From Desulfobulbus sp. (GTDB lineage: Bacteria > Desulfobacterota > Desulfobulbia > Desulfobulbales > Desulfobulbaceae): a stretch of DNA of 8,845 nucleotides. The position numbers and the translations under genes were made by a program. The notes beneath the pieces were generated by a model, which searched no databases, was not told the origin of the DNA, and was given only the letters and a program-made list of their open reading frames with translations. The stretch spans positions 1-8,845 of the forward strand of contig JAQUEZ010000246.1 of the NCBI GenBank assembly GCA_028684915.1. Reading direction: 5' to 3'. Shown here in pieces: positions 1 to 6,100 of the stretch (within the stretch, counting starts at the first letter, position 1; every line of letters starts with the position of its first letter).

Positions 1-339
1 GCCGATCTTGCCCGCGATCTGCTGATCGGAAACCGGGATGGAGAGATTGACCACGTCCACCCCCAGATGCTGGGCCGCCGCCAGGTCGTGGTCGTGCATC
101 CGGCACCAGACCACCAATTTCGCGGCGAGGCCAAGGCCGGCCAGGGCGCGAATCTCCTCCTGCTCCTGTCGCCCCATGGCGGGAATGCCGATCTCCAATT
201 CCTTTACCCCAGCCTGATCAAGCAGCCGGGCAATGGCCAGCCGCTCCGCCAGGGTAAAGGCGACCCCGGCGGTCTGTTCGCCGTCGCGCAAAGTGGTGTC
301 GTTGATGGTTACGGTTCGCGGTGTGCAGTGTGCGTTCAT
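1..339 (-). CDS. nifV: Homocitrate synthase NifV, N-terminal 113 residues (3' end outside window)
   Basis: Homocitrate synthase condenses acetyl-CoA with 2-oxoglutarate to give homocitrate, the organic ligand of the FeMo-cofactor of nitrogenase; it acts in the cytoplasm. Read on the minus strand from ATG at 339-337, the protein starts MNAHCTPRTVTINDTTLRDG. It carries the DTTLRDGEQ motif (about residues 14-22) of the alpha-isopropylmalate/homocitrate synthase (DRE-TIM) family, with the catalytic Arg and metal-binding Asp. Further on are ELEIGIPAMG, VVWCRMHDHDL and NLSIPVSDQQIAGKIG, which I recognise as NifV-type rather than LeuA-type sequence (LeuA begins its motif differently and lacks VWCRMHD). 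The start is supported by a strong ribosome binding site, AGGAGG, 5 bases upstream on the minus strand. The frame stays open to the left edge, so about two thirds of the gene lies outside. A sigma-54 promoter and a NifA activator site lie upstream, as expected for a nif gene. CitA/HCS-type paralogues are the only real alternative. Confidence 0.93.
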   Translation of the reverse strand, partial: MNAHCTPRTVTINDTTLRDGEQTAGVAFTLAERLAIARLLDQAGVKELEIGIPAMGRQEQEEIRALAGLGLAAKLVVWCRMHDHDLAAAQHLGVDVVNLSIPVSDQQIAGKIG

Positions 340-376
340 CCAGGCCTCCTATGGGATCTATTGCCAGAATCACCAA

Positions 377-392
377 AGCAATATCCACGCCA
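377..392 (-). promoter_or_regulatory. Sigma-54 (RpoN) -24/-12 promoter of nifV
   Basis: On the minus strand this reads TGGCGTGGATATTGCT. It fits the RpoN consensus TGGCACG-N4-TTGCW with the invariant GG and GC elements at exact spacing; the two mismatches are in the less conserved ACG triplet. Placing -12 at base 378 puts the transcript start near 366, giving a leader of about 27 bases before the nifV ATG at 339. This is the usual promoter class for nif genes and requires an enhancer-binding activator such as NifA. The assignment is by motif and position only. Confidence 0.75.
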
Positions 393-403
393 AACAATAC
401 ACC

Positions 404-434
404 TCGCCAAGGCCAACACCAAATAACTTGGCGA
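404..434. repeat. 8-bp perfect inverted repeat between activator site and promoter
   Basis: TCGCCAAG (404-411) and CTTGGCGA (427-434) are perfect inverted copies with a 15-base spacer, so their centres are 23 bases (about two helical turns) apart. The element lies between the NifA-type site and the sigma-54 promoter, just upstream of the promoter. It could be a dimeric regulator operator acting on nifV. It has no T-run and is not a plausible terminator. Function is inferred from position only. Confidence 0.3.
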
Positions 435-482
435 ATCCTTGTTTTTACCGTTTCTCCAGGCTGAGGAGGGCAACGACGACAG

Positions 483-498
483 TGTGAATCCGCCGACA
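483..498 (-). promoter_or_regulatory. NifA upstream activator sequence (TGT-N10-ACA)
   Basis: The sequence TGTGAATCCGCCGACA is an exact match to the NifA binding consensus TGT-N10-ACA. Its centre is about 125 bases upstream of the predicted nifV transcript start, within the distance at which NifA normally activates by DNA looping. The motif has only six fixed bases, so a chance match in about 700 bases is possible. Its position behind a good sigma-54 promoter of a nif gene makes it credible. I saw no convincing IHF site between it and the promoter. Confidence 0.6.
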
Positions 499-1022
499 GA
501 CCGCACAAATTACTGCATGCCCCCACCAATATGTCGCCCAATCGCCCGATCTAAACATTTTCGTTTCTTTTTATACAAATTTATCCAGAGCACCATAAAA
601 GCTGCGACCATACAACCGCCTACTTGCCCACCCAGTAACTCTGTATCCTGGACAACCCCAGCTTTGGGCTTAGCCCGACCACCGCCCTAAAAGAGCTTGC
701 CAGGACCGGGGTTTTGTCGTATCAAAGATCCATTATCGTCTCTTCTCACAACAACGCACTGATCTTGCTCGTAAATAATCCGGAGTTTCCAGATCGTGCC
801 TCCACGCCTTGATCATGGAAATTTCTCAGGCCTCCCTACCTGGAGCCGCATGCCTCCTCATCGTTGCTTATCAATCTGTACGAACTCACTATGCTGGCCA
901 ACTCCCTCAAACAGCGATTGGTAGACAATTTGACCCTTGCTTCCCACCAAACCCTTTGCTGGCGACTACGCGACCTTCCTCTGCCTGTAACAACACGACA
1001 ACCTCTATGCGATTAACCTGCA

Positions 1023-1346
1023 TTGAACGTCGCTGAAATCATAGCCAAAACCTGGTCCCAACAATTCAACCTACAAATTGACCGTGAGGATACGGCCTTT
1101 CTCGCCGGTATCCACGCCTGGGTGGAAGTCAACCCCGACCCCACCCTGGACGAAGATCAGTTGCGCAACATCTACCGCATTGTCAGCGAGGTGGCCCACG
1201 GCGACCCGGCGACCCGGCGACCCTTGCGCAACGGACCACGAACGCAATTGCCCGCCTCCGCGAGCAGCGGCTCATGGTCCGCACCGACGCGGCCGGAATC
1301 GTGCGCGGCGGCGACTATTCGCTCTCGCGCATGGGCAACGCCATAG
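1023..1346 (+). pseudogene. mukF: 5' part of the MukF/JetA-like kleisin gene, cut off by frameshift
   Basis: This frame encodes the first ~60 residues of a MukF-type kleisin and then goes out of frame at the 8-bp repeat (1200-1223); what follows to 1346 is nonsense. The genuine part (VAEIIAKTWSQQFNL, then DREDTAFLAGI and NIYRIVSEVAH) matches the N-terminal winged-helix domain of E. coli MukF, whose equivalents are VPELVAWARKNDFSI, DRLSFLLAV and AFRHVSDAF. The first possible start is TTG at 1023, because a stop (TAA 1014-1016) lies just upstream in this frame. No Shine-Dalgarno sequence precedes it, so initiation is expected to be weak or the start is unusual. In MukF this domain dimerises the kleisin. 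The rest of the gene continues in another frame as the downstream entry. Confidence 0.8.
1200..1223 (+). repeat. Three tandem copies of the 8-bp unit GGCGACCC inside the kleisin gene
   Basis: The unit GGCGACCC occurs three times head to tail at 1200-1207, 1208-1215 and 1216-1223. It sits exactly where the kleisin reading frame switches. Eight is not a multiple of three, so each gain or loss of a unit shifts the frame. With two copies (or five) the frame upstream joins the frame downstream, and the junction reads HGDPATLAQRTTNAI. That aligns gap-free to MukF (FEQTSETIGVRANNAI region). With the three copies seen here the gene is out of frame. Confidence 0.97.
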
Positions 1347-2338
1347 CCGAATGGTTCGGAGAACGGGAAGGCCTAACCCGCCAGAATCTGGAAGTGATGA
1401 TGCCCCGCATCCGCGCCGATCTCGGCCAGACCAAACTCGCAGCCGAACAGCAAGGCGACAACAAGCACTGGGAAACAGCGGTAACCGGCCCCTTGCGTTT
1501 AACCGTCACCGGACTCATTGAGATTATAGACCGCCGTCAGCAAGGGATGGACGCCCAACAGGAAGAAACCAGGGAACGAATTGCCTCCATGCTGGAAAAA
1601 AACTGGGTTGATGCGGTTCAGTCCTGCGAAGGACTTTTGGAGTCCACAAGCAATGCCCTCCAGGAATTACACGGCGTCCTGATGCATGAAATCGAGGGCA
1701 TGACCTCGCTTCTCAACGAGATAGAAGAGTTGTGCGAGAGAGAGCTCCAAAATGAAACGATAGAGGCTCTCACCCATGTCCGCAGACAGATGGAACGAAT
1801 CGTTGCTTGGGCAGCAAGCCGGTTTGCGGCATGGTCGGAATATTACCGCAACGTGCATGAGTTCATCCGTACCGTCATCAGTGTCGACCCTGAACGGGCG
1901 ATCCGATCCCGGCTTCGGGACAGTCTCAAGGAATACGGGCAACCCGCCTTTTGGTATCTGATGGTTGCTGAACAACCTCCGTATAGGCATCTGCGCGATT
2001 CATCCCACAAACGACCCGACGAAATCGTTCAAAAGATTTGGCGGCCGCCCATCGCATCCACCGAGGAAACCGGACTGGACCCCTCCCTCCTCGAACGATT
2101 GGAAGCAAAGCTGGCAGCGGGAATGCGCGATTCCGGGGAGCTGGATTTAATCGACATTCTGGCGCAACTCCTTCCCGACCATGACGTCGACGAGTTGTAC
2201 GTCCTAGCGGGAGATTTAATAGAATGGCTGGTTCATCATGGAACGCCCGATCTTCGTCAAGAGGCGGCCTGGAAGTGGCTGGGCAAGGGGATTGAGATCC
2301 AGGCGTTGACGGTGCACCGGAGCAGAAGCCCGTCTTGA
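1274..2338 (+). CDS. mukF: MukF/JetA-like kleisin subunit, main reading frame (354 residues; N-terminus lost to frameshift)
   Basis: MukF is the kleisin of the MukBEF condensin; it links the two MukB ATPase heads and carries MukE. This frame encodes most of that protein. The stretches WVDAVQSCEGLLESTSNAL, VHEFIRTVISVDPER and AIRSRLRDSL are strikingly close to E. coli MukF (WRAAISSCELLLSETSGTL, VHKFIRTAIDMDKNR, VFAQRLRQSV). The C-terminus (ELDLIDILAQLLPD, then WKWLGKGIEIQA) matches the C-terminal winged-helix domain that binds the MukB cap. If one 8-bp unit at 1200-1223 is removed, this frame joins the upstream one and gives 435 residues, against about 440 in E. coli. ATG 1274 then becomes Met82 and is only an internal codon with no ribosome binding site. 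As written, a product from it would lack most of the N-terminal dimerisation domain. The stop is 106 bases before mukE. In Wadjet nomenclature it is JetA. Confidence 0.9.
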   Translation: MVRTDAAGIVRGGDYSLSRMGNAIAEWFGEREGLTRQNLEVMMPRIRADLGQTKLAAEQQGDNKHWETAVTGPLRLTVTGLIEIIDRRQQGMDAQQEETRERIASMLEKNWVDAVQSCEGLLESTSNALQELHGVLMHEIEGMTSLLNEIEELCERELQNETIEALTHVRRQMERIVAWAASRFAAWSEYYRNVHEFIRTVISVDPERAIRSRLRDSLKEYGQPAFWYLMVAEQPPYRHLRDSSHKRPDEIVQKIWRPPIASTEETGLDPSLLERLEAKLAAGMRDSGELDLIDILAQLLPDHDVDELYVLAGDLIEWLVHHGTPDLRQEAAWKWLGKGIEIQALTVHRSRSPS

Positions 2339-2444
2339 CCGATACGCCCGAAGGGTGAGGCAACATGGGCACGAGCAGTTTAGTTCCACTTTTGAGACAG
2401 AGACGTGTAATTTACTCAACCGTTAAAACGGAGAGAGCCGCGCC

Positions 2445-3107
2445 ATGCAGGAAGACAAAAAAAGCCTGACCATCGGCTCTCTGGAGGCGGTGATTACCGA
2501 CCCCCTTTTCCCAGAGATCGATCTGCGCCTACGCGCCGGGGTCCATATCGACATAGACGACATCCGATCCTACCAGTTCCTAATCCAGACCGAACCATAC
2601 CTACGAGTTTTTTACCAAGGCTACGCCTGTAGGCTCGTCCATGGACAGGAAGGTTATTATTACCTCCTTTCCGAAGGTGAATTGCTGGGCCGGCGTCGGC
2701 TGAGCATAGCCGAAATGCTGACGGGACAAATACTGGCGCTGCTGCGCATGGACCCCTCCTATCTGAAAACTTCGGGCAAAATTCCCCTCGAACATATTCT
2801 CTCCCACCTTGAGATGCTGCTGGGCCGACAGCACTTGGCCGCATTTCTCGCTCCCCGCACCCGTGGCAGGGATGCAGAGACTGACAACCGCAAGATCAGG
2901 GAGGCTGTCGACAAAGCTGTCAACGGGCTGGAACGTTTGGGATTTCTCATCGTTAACCGGGCAAGCAGCGATGTCTTTCCCCAAAAGAGCGTTATGCGTT
3001 TTGCCACGCCGGTTCGGGATGCAGGTGATCCTGTCACGGCATTGCGGGAACTGATCCGGCAAGGCGAAGCTGAACTCATGGAAGCAGACGATGAACACGA
3101 AGAATAG
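2445..3107 (+). CDS. mukE: MukE/JetB-like condensin accessory subunit
   Basis: MukE is the tandem winged-helix (KITE) subunit that binds the MukF kleisin and DNA and regulates the MukB ATPase. The 220-residue product matches E. coli MukE (about 234) from end to end. Near the N-terminus is DPLFPEIDLRLRAGVHI (residues 19-35; MukE has NPLFPALDSALRSGRHI). In the middle are EPYLRVFYQGY and GYYYLL. At the C-terminus, SVMRFATPVRDAGDP and LIRQGEAELMEADDE match MukE SVFRFGADVRAGDDP and LIRDGEA, followed by an acidic tail. The ATG at 2445 has a good ribosome binding site (GGAGAGAG, 2430-2437). A small CCGT-TAAA-ACGG palindrome just before the mukE start overlaps this site. The gene overlaps mukB by 17 bases, implying coupled translation and a fixed ratio. 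In Wadjet terms it is JetB. Confidence 0.93.
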   Translation: MQEDKKSLTIGSLEAVITDPLFPEIDLRLRAGVHIDIDDIRSYQFLIQTEPYLRVFYQGYACRLVHGQEGYYYLLSEGELLGRRRLSIAEMLTGQILALLRMDPSYLKTSGKIPLEHILSHLEMLLGRQHLAAFLAPRTRGRDAETDNRKIREAVDKAVNGLERLGFLIVNRASSDVFPQKSVMRFATPVRDAGDPVTALRELIRQGEAELMEADDEHEE

Positions 3108-6100
3108 AGCCCATCTCCGGCGCCTGATCCTTGTCAACTGGAACGGCTTCTTTTTTCAATCCTTCGAAATGGATGCGGGTGTAACCGCCCTGGAGGGAGA
3201 AAACGGTGCGGGCAAGACCACTGTGATGATCGCCGCCTTCGTCGCGCTCCTGCCCGACCAGGGTCTACTGCGCTTCCGTAATGCCGCGGACGCCGGCGGG
3301 ACCGGAGAGGATCGCGGTATTTACGGACGGCTGGCCGCCAAGGGAGTCTCGTATTCATTCCTCGACATCGTCTCCCCAAAGGGTAAACGCATCCTGGCCG
3401 GCGTGCTGCTCCGCAGAAAAACAGCCCCGGGTCTAGAAATCACCCCCTTCCTCGCCGAAGATCTTCCCGAAGATGCTGTCCTTGAGAACACGCTGCTTGT
3501 GCGACAGGGTGAAACCGTGCGCATTCCCGAGTTGGCCGACCTGCGACAGAGCGTGCATCTGGCGGGAGGCGCCTTGACCGTATGCGAAACGGTCGGCCAG
3601 TACACCGCACGTCTGTTTGAACTGGGCATAACACCGATGAGCATGGAAGCGCCCGCTGAACGCGACAAGTTCAACCGGATGCTCCAGACCAGTATGTACG
3701 GAGGCCTTTCCAGCTCCATCCAAAAAGGGCTAAGGAGCTACTTGCTTGCCGAAGACCCCACGCTGAGAAATCATGTCGCCCGCATGCGCGAAAACCTTGA
3801 ATCTTGCCGACTGACCCGCCAGGAGATCGAAAAGGCTGCCAACAACTGCACTGTCATCGAAGGACTGTTTCAATCCGGTTACCGCATGTTTGAGGCAGCC
3901 TTCCACGGAACGCGCCTGCGGGTAGCGGGGCTTCGCAGCAAAGCCGAGTCCGGTCGCTATGAGCATTATCGAAACAAAGCCGAACTTGTCACTCGCCAAC
4001 GACAACGGGACGAACTCACGCTGGCTCACTCGGAGGCGGTTGTCGATCTCCAATTGCGCACAGAAGAACACGAACGGGCCACGGAGGTGCAGCGTAAACG
4101 AGTACAGGCCTTTGAGATCGCCACCAGGATCAAACAAGTAGAAATCTGCCACACGGACGCAGCGAACACTCTGGAAAAACGGGACAGAGAATTCCGTGCC
4201 CGTGAACAGATCTCCTTGGAATGTGTGCGCCAACGCGACCGTCTGCTTGCGGAAAAGGAAGAGATTGCCGGTGGCTTGGCCAACGCGCAACAGGCCTGGG
4301 AAAATGTAGATCGAAAAGTGGCGCTGTACAGGCAGGCCAGGGCGACGCTTGACGATTGCCGCACGGCTTTGCCAAAGCATGAGGTCACAGAAGGAAATGC
4401 GGAAGCACTGTTGGCCGAGTGCCGGAAGCAATGGAACGAAGCTTTGGAGAACAAGGTTCGAGTTGAACGGGAACTCGATGTACTCAATACCCGCGTCGAT
4501 CAGTTCCATGTGGCGCTCCAGGCACTGAGCCGTACGCGGCAACAGGAGGTGGAACCGGAACGCGCATCGGCGAGTGCGGCAGAACTGGAACGCGAGGTTG
4601 ACGCTATGGAACGGACCGTGCGGGATGCCGGCGACCTTCCGGCACGCATACAAAAGGCCGAAAAACTCGCTGAACGGCAGGGGGAGGTGCGACGGAAAAC
4701 GACACGCCTGATGGAGAGAGGCGAGCGCATCGAAAGCGCTGAAACATTGCGGTCCCGGTTTGATGCCCTCTGCGGGGAACAAGACGCTCTGGCAAGCGGC
4801 CACACCACGTTGCTGGAACAGCTTGCCCGATGCGGCCAAGAGCGCTACAGGCTCGAACAGCAACAGATCGGTCTCCGGGCTGAGGCGGATGGATGGCGTA
4901 CGACCCGCGATCTGGCGCAAAAACTAGGAAATCGCTTTGCCGCCACCATCACGAACGATTCCGAACTGGAAAGCGTGCAAAAGACGATCGAGGAAGGCCT
5001 AGCTGAAGTTGGCGACCACTTGAGACAGTTGGACCAGGAGAGAAAAACGACCAGGGAGCGGAAACAGGAACTGGAGTTCGGATGCGGGCAACTCGACGAA
5101 TCCCTGGTGCAGCTGCGTGACCTGGTGGAAGGCAACCTAGTGGCCGAGTTGTATGAGCAAACGCCGGAAAAAGAGGCAACACTGGTCGAGGCGCGGCTTG
5201 GCCCGCTCCACGGGGCACTCCTGGTTGACAATATCCCGGCGGCGGTGGACCGAATTCTGCAGCAAGCGGACCGGCCGGAAGAAATCTGGCTGCTGGAACC
5301 TGGGGCGCTGACAGAAATTCCTGCCGGGATCTCGTATGACAACGCCGAACTAGTCGCCATGGGCGATGCCTGGCGCCTGACCGCACACCCGCAACGGCCG
5401 GTGGTGGGACGGGCCGCACGGGAGAGCGAAATCAAACGCCTCGAAATCCGTATGGAACAACTCGACACTACAAGGGAGATAAAGCGCGACCGCGAAGCGT
5501 GGCTTCTAGAAGGAAAAAAGATACTGGATCAACTCTCCCGCCACTGGAATTTCTTGGGCGCCCCCGATCCAACCGAAGCCTTAAACCGGCTGACAATCCG
5601 GTTAAAGGAGGTAAAAGAAGAGGAACTTGACGCCAAGCATCGCGCCGGCGAGAGCGAACATCGTCGTGGCGCGGTCCAGACCCTGCTACGAATATTCAAC
5701 GACTGCCTGCCAGACGCTGATCTGCTTGATGACCGGGACTGGGCGGAGGAACTGAAGAATCTGCACCAGCAGCGAAAGGACAGCCTGCTCTTGCAACAAC
5801 GACTCGAAACACTGCAGCCAGATCTGGAGATCGTGCGGGCTAGCCAGCACTATTTGTCATCTCCCCCTCCCCGGCCCGAGGCGGTTGAAACGATCAATGA
5901 GACATTGGCGCGGGCTGACGACGAGTTGACCTATTGGATGAAAGGCAAGGAACTTTTGACCATGGTCGTTGATCGGCTTTCCTATTTCGCCTATCGCGAT
6001 CAGGAAATACTTTTGACGCAACAAGGGAGCGCCCTCGATGCCCTGAAAAAGGATCTGGACCGGGTGGATCTGGCATGGACGGCGGCCAAAAGGGAGGTTG

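Larger units (their letters stand above)
340..1022. other. Intergenic region between divergent nifV and the muk/jet operon
   Basis: No convincing gene is visible in these 683 bases. The open frames present (for example 439-690 and 809-1036 on the plus strand) have low-complexity, Pro/Thr/Cys-rich translations, no recognisable motifs and no good ribosome binding sites. The left part (340-500) holds the nifV leader, promoter and activator site. The right part (about 700-1022) must carry the promoter of the plus-strand operon, but I found no strong -35/-10 pair. I saw no tRNA, rRNA, CRISPR or insertion-sequence ends. Parts of it are visibly less GC-rich than the flanking genes, which is normal for a regulatory gap and would also fit decayed DNA at an island boundary. 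Confidence 0.6.

Noticed and set aside
67..541. Plus- and minus-strand frames around the nifV 5' end (67-426, 233-487, 218-541)
   Set aside because: They overlap the clearly recognisable nifV coding sequence and its promoter and show no motifs.
666..676. GGGCTTAGCCC palindrome as a terminator or operator
   Set aside because: The stem is four to five base pairs with a tiny loop, there is no T-run, and no gene ends nearby.
868..895. Possible sigma-70 promoter (TTATCA, 16 bases, TATGCT) for the muk/jet operon
   Set aside because: Both hexamers are poor matches, and similar pairs occur by chance; too weak to call, although a promoter must lie somewhere in this region.
809..1036. 75-codon plus-strand frame just before the kleisin gene
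   Set aside because: It has no ribosome binding site, no recognisable motif and a composition unlike the neighbouring genes; it is most likely a chance frame.
1200..1223. CRISPR-like or minisatellite array
   Set aside because: The units are 8 bp, directly adjacent without spacers, and lie inside a coding region; it is a simple tandem repeat.
1150..1230. Programmed ribosomal frameshift in the kleisin gene
   Set aside because: No slippery heptamer or downstream stem-loop is apparent, and deleting exactly one repeat unit explains the shift and yields a gap-free family alignment.
3730..4920. Long open frame of 396 codons on the minus strand inside mukB
   Set aside because: It lies wholly antisense to a strongly conserved MukB coding sequence, its translation has no recognisable motif, and long antisense frames are common opposite GC-rich coiled-coil genes.
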